From Dallia pectoralis (Eukaryota > Chordata > Actinopteri > Esociformes > Umbridae), in NCBI GenBank assembly GCA_029465975.1, contig CM055757.1, positions 2,633,551-2,697,550 on the forward strand: a stretch of DNA of 64,000 nt. The letters run 5' to 3'. Position 1 is the stretch's first letter. Each line of letters opens with the position of its first letter. Under the pieces are notes generated by a model that saw only the letters and a program-made list of their open reading frames with translations, ran no database searches and had not been told where the DNA came from. The position numbers and the translations under genes were made by a program. Below are positions 24,125 to 36,900 of the stretch, piece by piece.

Positions 24125-27100
24125 TCACACGGTACTGCAGGGTTCCTCGCTGTCGTCCCCTTCGCTCTCATCCCAAACCCGGACACCTCCAGTGGCTCCG
24201 GCCTGGCTCACTCCCGGCTGGGTCTGAAACCTAGGAGCAAATGTGTTGTTACTATTTTGGTCGCTGAGGTTGTTTTCTAAACCAACAAGGTAGCACTCAG
24301 ATTCATGACTCCGTTTATCTTACCGGAGCTTTTTGTAGGTAGGTAACGTCTGCCTCTCTGTGGCTTGGATCGGCCTGAAGCCTTGTGGGGGGGGCTCTTT
24401 CACCGGCGCCCCGTCTCCCTGTTAAACCACAACGAGGGATCACAATTACAGACTAAAGAACGAGGACTGTGTCATTACAGGCGTCTCTGTTCTTCTGCCA
24501 ATAAACAGCAATAACAGCAGAGATTAGTAAGTCGGTTAACACAGGAAGCAATCATTGGTTGTTTTGCCAACAGATCGTTTCACACCAGATCTGATTCCGA
24601 GCTGATCTCATTGGTCTGAATAACCACGATCAGAATGGGGCTGCCTGTTTAAACCAATTGAACAAACAGATCCAGTTCCTGGTGTCAATCTAGAGAGCCC
24701 TATGGAAAAGTGAATTTGTAACTAAGACTCGTCTACTCAACATGCGTCTCTCTTGACCATGATACGGCTTCTAATAAACACCTGTTTTGCGGGCTCGTCC
24801 CAGATGGGTCTAAAGACGCTAGCGGGAAGAAGAGGAGGAGGTCCCTTTACGATGTTAACCAGCCGGTTCCCATAGGGTCCCACCACCCCTGGGCCCTGGT
24901 CCTCCACGCCAGAGGTTCCCGCTTGATGCTGCCTGGGTATTTGCCACCTCAGGCACACGGTACGTTCCCTGGGGGAGTCCCTTGGTGGCTGCTGCAGTGA
25001 GTACGACGTGGGCTTCAGCAGGACGGGGACCTGGCTGTCTGTGTCCTCCTCGTCCCCACTGTCACTGTCGTCCTCCCCTCTCCCCAGGGTCCCGTCGGGG
25101 CTACATGTGGTCACGGAAGAGTAGTCGAACACGGACGTGTCCCCGGCGTCCTCCTCCGTGTCACAGTCATGGCCGTTCCTCTGAGGGACCACGTTAGGGA
25201 CGTGTCCTCCATATTCCGGACCCCCAGTAGCCCTGCTGGGAGACCCCTGGCCTGAGTCGCTGTCTCCCCAGCCTGGTGGAGCGCTGTGGAGGGAGTAGAC
25301 GTCCCGGTTGGGCACCTTGGTCCTCTCTCTGTCCCTGGTAGTGGTTTTCCTCCGTACCGTTGCGGTAGGCCAGCAGGCGGCATACATGCCCTGGCAGCAG
25401 GGGGCGCTGTGGGGGAGACGTGTGTCAGAGGGCTGTGGCTCCACTCTGAGGGGAGAGATTTGAGTAATGAGCATAAAATAAACTGATTGTAACATAATGA
25501 CAATTAACTGACACTTGTGGTATAAACTATGCCATTTCAGCACAGGAACCGAGTAAAAGGATTAACATATTTAATAATTTCCAAATAGAAACTCTTGTTT
25601 GAGTTTTCTGTTTGCAACTGTCAGTTGGTTTTAAAACACAGCAAACAAAGTGAAGATAAACATCAGATGGTTCTTGTGAACGAGAACATATATTAGTGAA
25701 CGGATGGCAATTTAGTACTAGAATTACAAGTACCCAGTTGTCTGCATGTTTTTGTCTCATCTGCCTGTTTGTCCGTGTTTCTAAACTAGAATCTGGCAGA
25801 TTCAGTGCAGGATGAACAGAGCGACTCAGAGAATGTCTTTACCCTCTATGGCCACTAGAGGGCAACAAAGAGTACTCACCGTTTCCCAGCAGCGCCGCAA
25901 TGCTCCTCCGTGTGTGGCTGTGTCCCTCTGCCTGGAAGGAGCTGGCTTGTGCTACGGCACGACTTGGCCTTGGGACAGGCTGGGCAGCTTCCACTGAAAC
26001 ACAGAGGAAGTGCTGAGTGGGGACGTCTGGACATTCCAATATCAGGCAAATCTTAAAATAAATGCCCCACCAACACCCATATGTCACTGGGATTCATCTG
26101 GCATGTGAAGGCTATTCCAGCAAGGACATTACATTTAATATACATCAAATTCATTTAGGTATTTAATTTCTTATTTTTGGAATGTGAATCATTGCAGCTG
26201 TTCAGTATGTTATTTCTTGACATAATGAAAATATACCTTGTTTACTTTTTAATTCTACATTGTTTTGATAAGTGGGTGTCTCACCTGGACAACTTGGTAC
26301 GAAATGCAGTAAATGCAGTTGCTCTGGATAATTGGCCACTAAATAACAATAGACCAAAATTGGGTTTTGACTGACCCTGTGAATCTAACCTGGATGTTGC
26401 AGTTCCCCCCCCACCCACCCACGGGACATCTTCCTCCAGGGTTATGTGACAGCGTGACAGGGTGCTTCTCAGGACCTTCTCTGACCCCTGGAGGAGCCGA
26501 CAGTCCGGGTGTTCAGTGCCTGTCCACTGGAACAGTTTCTACAGCCCGGAGACAGAACCTTTCAATCAGCAAACGTATCATGTCATGATAAGAGCATCAC
26601 GAGCAGCTGGGGAACCTGTAGGTCATCCTATCACGTCCCAGAAGACCCACCTGAATCAAGGTTAGATAGCTGTGGATCCTGGAGACCGGCGCCAGCAGCA
26701 GAGAGAACAGATGGAGCTCCTCCACTTCCTTCTGATAGTCATGTGACACAAATATTAGTGACACTGAAAACGGAGGACCGGCACATTTCATGTCCATTAA
26801 ACCAACGGATGCACTGTTTAACCTGTAGGCTGATTGTCTTCTCTGTGAGATGAATCTGGTGGAATTCCATGGAGAGGAACGTGGCCAGGGATGTTGTGTA
26901 TCCGTGGTACATGTCAGGGAATGATGACTAAACGGAGACAGAGGAGGAGGACATTGTGGTCATTATCACAGAACAACAGTCACCGAGTACTGAGCAAATC
27001 ATGTTGCTGTAAATTATAAGTTGTTCATTATCAGCTTACCTGGTTAAATCCTTTAATATTATTACAAATAAAAACAAGAAGATATAATAAGTTATATTGG

Positions 27101-30100
27101 GTCGTACATCATTGTGGCCTGTAAGTTGGACAAAGATGTCTCCGACCAGGCCTTTCCAGTCTGGAGTGGTGAGTCTCTGCTCCAGAGTGTTTCTGAACAG
27201 CAAGTGGTGCTGTAATAGTTGCTCCACAGACTTCAGGTAGGTCTGACTAAACAAGAAAACCAAATTGTGCAGACACTGTAAAGTTATACAGCTACAAAAA
27301 AAACAGCTACACACGACAACTGTAGGTGGAGTTACGCTCTGAGACCAAATCTACCGGTGAGACTGACATTTCAAAGTTGAGATGTTCAACTTGTTATGTT
27401 AATTGCCAGCGAGCAAGAGGTGACAGAGTTATGTGATAACCATTGACAGGTTGTCTACTAGCTATTTAAACTCCCTTGCTAGTATAAAACATGAACGAGA
27501 GACGTATCATTGCGATGTCTGGTTCTCCTATTATTTATGATGTGTCTCTGTCTTACAGATATTTCATTTCCCCCAAAAATATGGCACAGAAAAATGTTTC
27601 AGAGATCTTTGGGATCATGTGTGAGTGATACGTGCATAACACAAGACAAACTAAATTGCTATATGAAATCGTACACATTTTGAACAAATATAAATTGGCA
27701 TTATGTTATGTTATGTTGATACATAAAAACTTTTTGCAGTGCTGTCACAAATAATAAAATATTTTTCATTTCAATTAGCGGATACTGATGTTTAGAAAGA
27801 CACACCCCTCTCCGAGCTGGCGGTGTGCACACCAAAGAGAGCTCAGCCAGAGATTGGGATATATTTGAGCTGAGGTAGTTGCAGTGTGCATGTAAGGTAA
27901 CAGTTTATTTTGGACTAGACGCAACAATATGAAAACAGACACCTAATCAATGTGGAAGTCATCCTCATTCCTCTCATGTCACCTTGATGCATTTGGACGA
28001 ACCAACAGGGAGCGACAACATGATAGATAAAGATGATTATTGTAAAAAGAAAACTCAAGCTAAAATTCCTTTCTCAAAATAGATCACTCTTCGAACCCCA
28101 AACTCCTAACCTTTCCACACACTCTTCTGACATAATGTTAGAATGTAGTGTGTAGGGATTTGATGCCATTTTGGGACACAACAAGGTAACTGATTTGGAT
28201 TCTCCTTACTAGGCCTCCAGGTTCATCCGGGACCCTTGTGCCGCCCTGTACTTGTCGTTCAGCTGATGTAAAGTCGACACGTACTCCCATTCTGAGTGGA
28301 GAAGCTGCATCGTCACCTGGTGTCTGTCATCTGCGGAGGACAAGCGTCAGGTCAGAACCGTTTGACAGATCGACATCAGACGTCTGAGAATTAATTTAAT
28401 GTTATACTGTACAGAGACTGGTGATGTGTCACATGATGCTGCTGTTGACAAATATTCAGATTAACCTATAAACAAATTAAGTTGCCGTTTTTCAACCTTA
28501 GCCCTGGGGGAGTAGCCCCAGGCAGAGAAAGTATCCAAGCTAGATATTTTTATTTGTGTTTCCAGGGTCGGAGGAAGGGCTTTAGAGAAAGGGTGTATTT
28601 GGATGGTTCTACACACCGGTCGCCTCACACACCCCCGCCCTGAGGCCCTGTAGATAGCAGTGCAGAAACACTCGTCCGCGGTTCAAACAGGAAACTGTGG
28701 TAGTTTTGGTGCTTCCTTCTCCAAGGCTCCTTCCATTCACCACAAGACCGGTGTTACTAAGATGAATAAAGTCACACAGGAATCAGTCTCCCTCTGTCCA
28801 GGACTAGGCTACAACTTAGTCAACGAAACTGTCCTATAAAGCATTTTTAGAACCATTTCATGTGTGTTTGGCACAACAAGAAGTGAAATGACTGCAAAGG
28901 GTGTTCGAGAGCTTCTGTTTGAGAAGTTCAAAGCTTCTGGACCCGAGTGCCTATTAGAGCAATATTTGTATAAACATCATCACATCATGAATGTAGAAAC
29001 ACAATACCCCGTTTAAAGCAATCTCACCTATAACTCGCTTCTAGATTGCATCAAGGCCCTAGTGTTGATGTGTGACAGGTTCACGTGTGTCGTGTTCACG
29101 TGTGTTGTGTTCACGTGGGATGTGTGTTGTGTGACAGGTTCACAGTGTTACCTCTCTCTCTGGGTTGCCAGAGCTGAATGCGTCACCTTCACATCCTGCT
29201 GGTGCAAAGATCTCTGCTGGCTGCTTCCACAGAGTTGCAGGATCTGGCAACGCATTTCTCCAAGTTCATCCTGTCAGGGTTACAATTTTTGGTTCATTGT
29301 TTTTTTAATTGCATTATTGATTGCACTCATTTAGTCACTGAATACTTTACGTTACTTATAGGAAGGGCTGTATTTAATGCAAGGAATTCTGGGTGATTCA
29401 CAGGGCCCATAGCTTGACAGAGCTCCCTGATTGGAATTATATCAATGTTGTCTGTATGCAAGGGAGCCCAGGCTTCTGGGGGCCAGTCCTGCTTAGAGGG
29501 CATGATTAGGTAGCCTTGATGAGGGCCAGATTTGTATATTTACCAAGGCCCCAGAGGTGGCACCCTAACCCCTAAGACGAAGTACCACACACAGCTCCAC
29601 ACGAAGCTCCACACGAAGCTCCACACGAAGCTCCACACAAAGCTCCACACAAAGCTCCACACAAAGCTCCACACAAAGTACCATATGGACCATGGAGTGT
29701 CTGGACTTGTAAACCCAATCCAGAAGACACAAACTACAGCCTGGCTCATTGGGATTTGATGATGAAACCTAAGGATCTCTATCTAGGACCCACCAGAACC
29801 CAGCAAAACCCAGCAGGACCCACTAGAACCCACCAGGACCCACCAGAACCCACCAGGAACCAGCAGGACCCACCAGGAACCAGCAGGACCCACCAGACCA
29901 TTCTTCAGACACCAGCAATGCGATACTGAATCTGTAGGAAGAAGCGTCCATCTCACCCTGAGCGACTCCACCAGGGTCTCCATTCGAATGGCCTTCCTCT
30001 CACAGCTCCTCCTGGCCTCTCCCACCTCCTCCCGGAGGTCATTGTCTCCATGCTGGATCTGACTCAGTTCATACAAAGCACTGGAGAAGCCCACCTTCAA

Positions 30101-31455
30101 CTCAGACACCAGGATCTGGAGCTGTCGGGTGGATTAATTATAGATGAGTAATGGATGGATGGATAGAGAAAAGATGACAGATTGATAGGAGATGGAATAA
30201 ATGGGTGATGGAAAAATTGATTGATATATAGTTGGCTCAGTTAAAGAATAAATAAATGATAGACATGGGATACGTGGATACAGGCAGCGGTAGATGGATG
30301 GGTGGTTGAATGGAGATCGTTGTTATTCGATAAGAGAATGTCTTTTTATTGGTTTAGGCTCATTGTGATAATGAGCGTGTCGACTGCTTTAAAATGTAAA
30401 CTAATGATTGAGCTATCTCAGCTAGTTGTTATTTTGAATGCAGTCGCTATGAATGTGAAACACAGGTTAAGAAATCCACATTGTCAAACTGAGGTATAAA
30501 GTGACAAGTATATATATATATTTTTTTTTTTTTTTTAAAGTTACACAATTACACAATGGTTTGGTGATGTATTTTTGTGCAGATAAACTCTCCATTGCAT
30601 CACCAAAACAGATCGGTTGTACTAAAATATTTGTTGCCAACTCAACGCATAATTTCAGCTTCGCACGCACTCCGGTGCACAGAGGATGTACAGCGCATTT
30701 GGGCACAAGCGCTGCGACAGGACCAAGAGTTTCTCTGCACACAAATATTTACACATGCGTTGTGGTGAGAATAGAATGGTAGTGTAAAAAACCCAACAGT
30801 GCAGACAAACTCTCCCTGTTGTATTACACAACCAGGGTGTCAGATGCAGTGTACAGCCTGTGAAATAACCTGAGTGTGTGCTTGGCATTTGTCCTCTGAA
30901 AGGAACAGGGTTTCCACAGCCTGCCGGCATAAAGATAAAACACCAAATCAACACTATAAACTACCATACAAAACCAAAACATAGGGTACAGGTGCATCTT
31001 CATTTTTTTGCAGTGAGAAAATAGTCCTACAGCAACGGGAATTGTAGAGTGTTGTGTGGATTGTGGAGAAATATGTAGTGGAAATGTTTTGTTAGGTCAA
31101 ATCAAGTTTGAATTTTTTATAGTACAAATTAAAAACTTTCAGAAGGTTTTAACCTTAAATATTGTCAAAGGGAGCATTTCATTGTTGTGCAAGTAAAGAT
31201 GTTCGAATTAGTACACAACATCGCTGGACAAGAACAATAAGCAGCAGAGCTCAGGACGACAACCTCAGAGAATGTCATAAATGGTATCCTTTCACGCTAC
31301 GTAGTGCACTAGTTTTGATCAGCAAGGGTAGTGTGCCACATGAGAGAGTGTACAGGGCTCTAAAAACAAGGAATACACAGAGACACTAACACGTGAAAAA
31401 GGACCATGTTTACCTTGGAGATCTCGCTGACTAGTTCTCCCTCCTGAGGTTTCAT
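24125..31455 (-). CDS. arhgef33: arhgef33-like Rho guanine-nucleotide exchange factor (13 exons)
   Basis: Minus-strand exons in transcript order: 31455-31414, 30121-29957, 29270-29152, 28756-28617 (least certain), 28330-28210, 27246-27108, 26927-26823, 26731-26651, 26538-26415, 25993-25880, 25443-24782, 24418-24324, 24230-24125. Phases join throughout, giving about 670 residues and a TGA stop. The N-terminus MKPQEGELVSEISK leads to LQILVSELKVGFSSALYELS and a charged helix (NDLREEVGEARRSCERKAIR), a coiled-coil-like start as in ARHGEF33. The atypical DH-like region follows: MQLLHSEWEYVSTLHQLNDK, YLKSVEQLLQHHLLF, GLVGDIFVQLTGHNDSSFPD, LAPVSRIHSYLTLIQ. The C-terminal part is acidic and Ser/Pro-rich (FDYSSVTTCSPDG). 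No PH domain is visible. Exchange activity and GTPase target are inferred only from the fold. Confidence 0.8.
28617..28756 (-). CDS. arhgef33: putative linker exon of the arhgef33-like gene
   Basis: The 140-bp segment has acceptor TTCATCTTAG and donor ACCG/GTGTGT. It is the only piece found that joins the phase-2 exit of 29270-29152 to the phase-1 entry of 28330-28210. It reads SNTGLVVNGRSLGEG through CYLQGLRAGVCEAT. The donor is weak, so the exon could be extended, replaced or skipped. Confidence 0.45.
29590..29680. repeat. 12-bp repeat, about 8 copies (arhgef33-like intron)
   Basis: AAGCTCCACACG or AAGCTCCACACA is repeated head to tail. The G copies come first and the A copies second. Confidence 0.85.
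29788..29900. repeat. short CCAGCAGGACCCA-type repeats (arhgef33-like intron)
   Basis: Imperfect copies of ACCCACCAGAACCCACCAGG and ACCAGCAGGACCC lie about 60 bp from the donor of exon 30121-29957. Confidence 0.7.
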
Positions 31456-31460
31456 AACCA

Positions 31461-31503
31461 CTGTGAGGAGAAAAGATGTGTAAACATACAAACATTCTGA
31501 TAA

Positions 31504-31534
<31 letters not shown>

Positions 31535-33190
31535 CTCTCTCAGAGCTGTCCTCATACATGAGGCACTGACCACCAGGTGTGTTAACTCTGCACTGGATGT
31601 AAGCAGGATATATGTAACTTTGTGTTGTTGTCCATTAGTTGTGCCCGTTCATAATCACCAAACAGTAAAGACTTGTAGCACTGGCTTTGCTGTAACAGTT
31701 AAAAACTAACCGTAGTAGTTCTGAACAGCAAAAATCAGTATGTATTACACTTATCTTTTGTTACAGCCGTGTTGGCTTGTAAGTTAATGTGAGTCCCACA
31801 GACTTTATAGAAAGTAGCTGTTATCTACGCCACAGGAGGCTTCACCATATTGTCATTGTAAGGCTGCCAATAATTTTAAACCTATGCTTTGCAGAACAAA
31901 TTGTAAACCCAGTAAAATGTTTTTGAGTTTGCAAAATTATGCTTGAGCTCATGAAGACATCGCTCATTATTTGTGTTTTTATTTTGCTAATAACTATTGA
32001 GTTGACTGTCACGAAACACAAACACAAACATGCACCAGATACAATGCTGTTTGTCCAGACTAAAAACATATTGAATGTCCAGTTAGTGGCATTCGTCTCA
32101 ATGGTCAGTAAAACAAACCTGATTCAAACCATACAAATGATTTAATGTACATGATGTTGTACATGTACTTTTTGTACACTCCTCAGTGACCTGTCTGTTT
32201 ATAGTACCCAAACTAGGGTTGCCTTGCCAGCAGATCCCCTGGTGAGCGGGAAGTGAATAGCCGCCAAAGAGCTGTACACTGTGGGATAGAACTGACTGAG
32301 AGGCCAACTACCTCCTAAAGCCTGAAACCGGCAGAAGGATAGATCAACCTATGACAATATATCAGGTTAAATAAGACAGTAGTAAGTAACACTAAACACA
32401 TAAATGCATTGTGAGTCTTTAGATTTGTCCTCAGTACCTGCCATTCTATTTAATTTATTTATTCCAAAGAAAAATAAGTGATGTTTTACAAAATGCAAAT
32501 ATTCTACATGGATATCACATTTTCTCTTTACCAACAATAATTGTGTAAATAAATGAGCGTGTATCTTAAAGAAAAGCAATCTGAGCCCGCATGAATAATA
32601 TGGAATACAGGAATAATATGAACACTCGTACCTTTATTTGCAACTGCCATTCAGGTCGTCGGGTAGCATCTCATGAAGTCAAAAAACATTTGTGTCTAAA
32701 TCCACACTTTTCTTAGCAGATCCGTGCATGTCCTTCCCTCCCTTAAGGGGACAGTAGCGCACTGATCTCATGGTGCATCTGTAGGAGGCAATAAGCCCAT
32801 GCCTTATGCAGATCCACATTACTGCAACCTGCAGTATGAAAAGGACAGGAGGACAAGGAACTGTATAAATAACAGTATGTGTCTGATTATGTATTTGCCT
32901 AAATGTATTCCCCCCCATTCATGTTAAAACAGCTTTACTCTTTTGAATAGCAGTTACATATATATACAATATCCAATTGCCAAGGGTAGGCTGCATCATG
33001 AGGTTTAAGATCATCTGATTGGTCGAGCTTACATTCAAAAAGCAGGACATTAAAAGCATGAAGTGAATTTAAGAAACCACGATTAAAATTGTTAAAAACA
33101 AATAGTATTTTTAACAAAATAAATTCCAATATGTGGATATCTGTAAATAATCCAGTACTCTTAAATCTATAGTAAAATATTGGGTGTGGC
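31461..33190. other. intergenic region between arhgef33-like and cdkn3 starts
   Basis: Head-to-head genes flank this AT-rich stretch. The first coding exon of the arhgef33-like gene has an acceptor (CTCACAG) 5 bp upstream of its ATG, so a non-coding 5' exon must lie in here or beyond; I could not place it. A CA/CT run is at 31505-31541. No other gene is supported. Confidence 0.5.
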
Positions 33191-33191
33191 T

Positions 33192-33300
33192 GCGTAGACA
33201 GTGAATCTGATTGGCTGGCTCAGACTCCGGCCGCGCAGACAGTGAATCTGATTGGCTGGCTCGGACGACGGTGTGTTTTTAAATCGTAGCAAGCTAACAT
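33192..33300 (+). promoter_or_regulatory. cdkn3: duplicated CCAAT-box region upstream of cdkn3
   Basis: AGACAGTGAATCTGATTGGC followed by TGGCTC occurs twice, about 41 bp apart. ATTGG (inverted CCAAT) is at 33210-33214 and 33251-33255. TTTAAA follows near 33278. Paired NF-Y sites before a CHR-like element are typical of G2/M genes, a class that includes CDKN3; the CHR reading is inference. Confidence 0.5.
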
Positions 33301-33510
33301 GCTAGTTTTCGGGTATTGAGCTGATAGCTGTCAAAGTTGGCTTGAGCACAAATTCATGGTGTATTTGGTAAGAGCGCATTAACATTTTCCTATATGCTAT
33401 TTCGTTTCTGATTAACTGTAAGTAGTGTTTTTTCTTGGAGATACCAACACAACCGGATCAGGTGTTTTGTACAACTTTCTCGTAGCGTTTGTTCGTGTGT
33501 TAGCTTGAAG

Positions 33511-33873
33511 ATGGTAAATGTAAAGCCGAAGTGTTGTTATCCTCAGACATTAAGTGGTGAAAGTGTCCTGATAGAGAGTATAGTAACACATGACAAAGTC
33601 ATGATTTAATTTTAGGACAAAATATATAGAATGTAAGAAGAAAATCAGTTGTAATCCCAAAAAGAGTGAAAAACGTTTATTGTTAGGGGTTTATGGTTAG
33701 GGGATATGGATATAGGGAATTATTTTCTGGTGTGTGGGTGTGTGTGTGTGTGTGTGGGGTGTGTGTGTGTGTGTGGGGTGTGTGTGTGTGTGTGGGTGTG
33801 TGTGTGTGTGTGTGTGTGGGGGGTGTGTGTGTGTGTGTGTGGGGTGTGTGTGTGGGGGGTGTGTGTGTGTGTG

Positions 33874-33960
<87 letters not shown>

Positions 33961-36900
33961 GGGTGTGTGTGTGTGTGTGTGGGGTGTGTGTGTGTGTGTG
34001 TGGGGTGTGTGTGTGTGTGTGTGGGGTGTGTGTGTGTGTGTGTGTGGGGTGTGTGTGTGTGTGTGTGTGGGGTGTGTGTGTGTGGGGTGTGTGTGTGTGT
34101 GTGGGGTGTGTGTGTGTGTGGGGTGTGTGTGTGTGTGTGGGGTGTGTGTGTGGGGTGTGTGTGTGTGTGTGGGGTGTGTGTGTGTGTGTGTGGTGTGTGT
34201 GTGAACTGCAACGAAGGGCTTCTTCTAGCCATGTTTCTGTTTTCTTTATGCTCCGTGTGTGGTAGTTCACTTGAAAAGTAAAGGTGCAACGCCTCCTTGA
34301 AATCTCGTTATTCCTAATTACTTCTAGAATTTTCCAGTGTAGAACTTCTGTGGAATAAGAGAATGTATTTAATCATTCAGATTTAGTTATTCTGAGTGCT
34401 GAGTACTGAGTGCAGAGGTGTCATTTACTCTGCCATGACTGTAACTTTATATCTGTTGCGTGTCTGTAATAACATACTTTCCTCCTAAGCCAGTGGAAAT
34501 GAGGACCAGTGAGTTTGATTCATCTTCAGACGAAGAGGAGGTTGGTGAAGACCAGCTGACACCCTTTCAGATCTCCTGGTAAGTACAGACGCACATGTTC
34601 TACACAATTGTTGTCTGCGCGTAGTGTGACTGCGCGTCTGTGTAGTTGGGAGCGCATGTATCAATCTTTTTGGATTGCAGGTTGCCTTTATCCATAGTGG
34701 ATTGCTCCCAATTTCTTGGAATATGTCCTTTGCCTGGATGCAAATTCAAAGATGTCAGAAGAAATCTGCAAAGGGATGTTGGTATGTTGACCTATTTTAT
34801 TAAATGATTGTCACAGTAGTTCTATTATCTCTCCGGATGTCTTAAAGAATGCCATCAGGGTTTGGGGAGCTGATAACTGCCTTTGTCTGTTTCCATTGCC
34901 TCGGTAGTCTTTACTTTACTGTCGATAAAATAATCTCCCTGTTTATTTTTCATTGATTCAAAGACTGATTTGTCTGATTATGTAATACTGTCATTGTGTT
35001 CAGAATATATACTGTACGTATTTTAAAATGCTTTCCCCTAAATTAGCTTGTTGACCGTGTCTCCCAAATTGTCCCCTTTTCCCTCCAAGTGGTGCACTAC
35101 AGAAGAGGTCCCTGGAGGACCTTTTCCTGAAGATTTGCGCTATTAAGGACATTTCATGTCATTTGGGTAATTAATTATCTCGTTTACCTCCAGGAGAGCT
35201 CCAGAAAAACGGGGTGCAGGACGTATTTGTGTTTTGCACCAGAGGGGAGCTCCATAAATACCGTGTTCCCGGTCTGCTGGAGACCTACCAACAGCAGGGC
35301 CTCATGGTGCATCACCTGCCCTTTCCTGATGGGGGCACCCCTGAGCTGGACCAGTGCTGCCAAATACTGGAGGGTCTGCAGGCCAATTTGTGCAACAACA
35401 GGACTACTGTCATCCAGTGAGCATTGTTGTAGTTGTAGTACTAGTAATGAGTAGTTATAGTAGTAGTAACAACGAGGGGGAGGGGTAGGCACTACTAGTA
35501 GTACTAGTAACTAGTAGTTATAGTAGTATTAAGCGGGAGGGGGAGGCGCTACTAGTAGTACTAGTAACGAGTAGTTATAGTAGTAACAACGAGGGGGAGG
35601 GGGAGGCACTACTAGTAGTACTAGTAACAAGTAGTTATAGTAGTAGGAACTAGTGTGAGGGGTAGGCACTACTAGTAGTACTAGTAACGAGTAGTTATAG
35701 TAGTAACAACGAGGGGGAGGGGGAGGCACTACTAGTAGTACTAGTAACTAGTAGTTATAGTAGTAGGAACTAACAGGAGGGGTAGGCACTACTAGTAGTA
35801 CTAGTAACAAGTAGTTATAGTAGTAGGAACTAGCGTGAGGGGTAGGCACTACTAGTAGTACTAGTAACGAGTAGTTATAGTAGTAGGAACTAACAGGAGG
35901 GGTAGGCACTACTAGTAGTACTATTAACGAGTAGTTATAGTAGTAGGCACTAGCGTGAGGGGTAGGCACTACTAGTAGTACTAGTAACGAGTAGTTATAG
36001 TAGTAACAACGAGGGGGAGGGGGAGGCACTACTAGTAGTACTAGTAACGAGTAGTTATAGTAGTAGGAACTAGCGTGAGGGGTAGGCACTACTAGTAGTA
36101 CTAGTAACGAGTAGTTATAGTAGTAACAACGAGGGGGAAGGGGAGGCACTACTAGTAGTACTAGTAACTAGTAGTTATAGTAGTAGGAACTAACAGGAGG
36201 GGTAGGCACTACTAGTAGTACTATTAACGAGTAGTTATAGTAGTAGGCACTAGCGTGAGGGGTAGGCACTACTAGTAGTACTAGTAACGAGTAGTTATAG
36301 TAGTAACAACGAGGGGAGGGGAGGCACTACTAGTAGTACTAGTAACGAGTAGTTATAGTAGTAGGAACTAGCGTGAGGGGTAGGCACTACTAGTAGTACT
36401 AGTAACGAGTAGTTATAGTAGTAACAACAAGGGGGAGGGGGAGGCACTACTAGTAGTACTAGTAACTAGTAGTTATAGTAGTAGGAACTAACAGGAGGGG
36501 TAGGCACTACTAGTAGTACTAGTAACAAGTAGTTATAGTAGTAGGAACTAGCGTGAGGGGTAGGCACTACTAGTAGTACTAGTAACGAGTAGTTATAGTA
36601 GTAGGAACTAACAGGAGGGGTAGGCACTACTAGTAGTACTATTAACGAGTAGTTATAGTAGTAGGCACTAGCGTGAGGGGTAGGCACTACTAGTAGTACT
36701 AGTAACGAGTAGTTATAGTAGTAGGAACTAGCGTGAGGGGTAGGCACTACTAGTAGTACTAGTAACGAGTAGTTATAGTAGTAGGAACTAGCGTGAGGGG
36801 TAGGCACTACTAGTAGTACTAGTAACGAGTAGTTATAGTAGTAACAACGAGGGGGAGGGGGAGGCACTACTAGTAGTACTAGTAACTAGTAGTTATAGTA

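Noticed and set aside
26367..26853. Plus-strand frames over the arhgef33-like exons
   Set aside because: Antisense shadows; minus-strand exons join in phase and match the DH region.
33683..34289. Cys/Val and His/Thr repeat frames
   Set aside because: TG simple repeat; every frame on both strands is open for compositional reasons.
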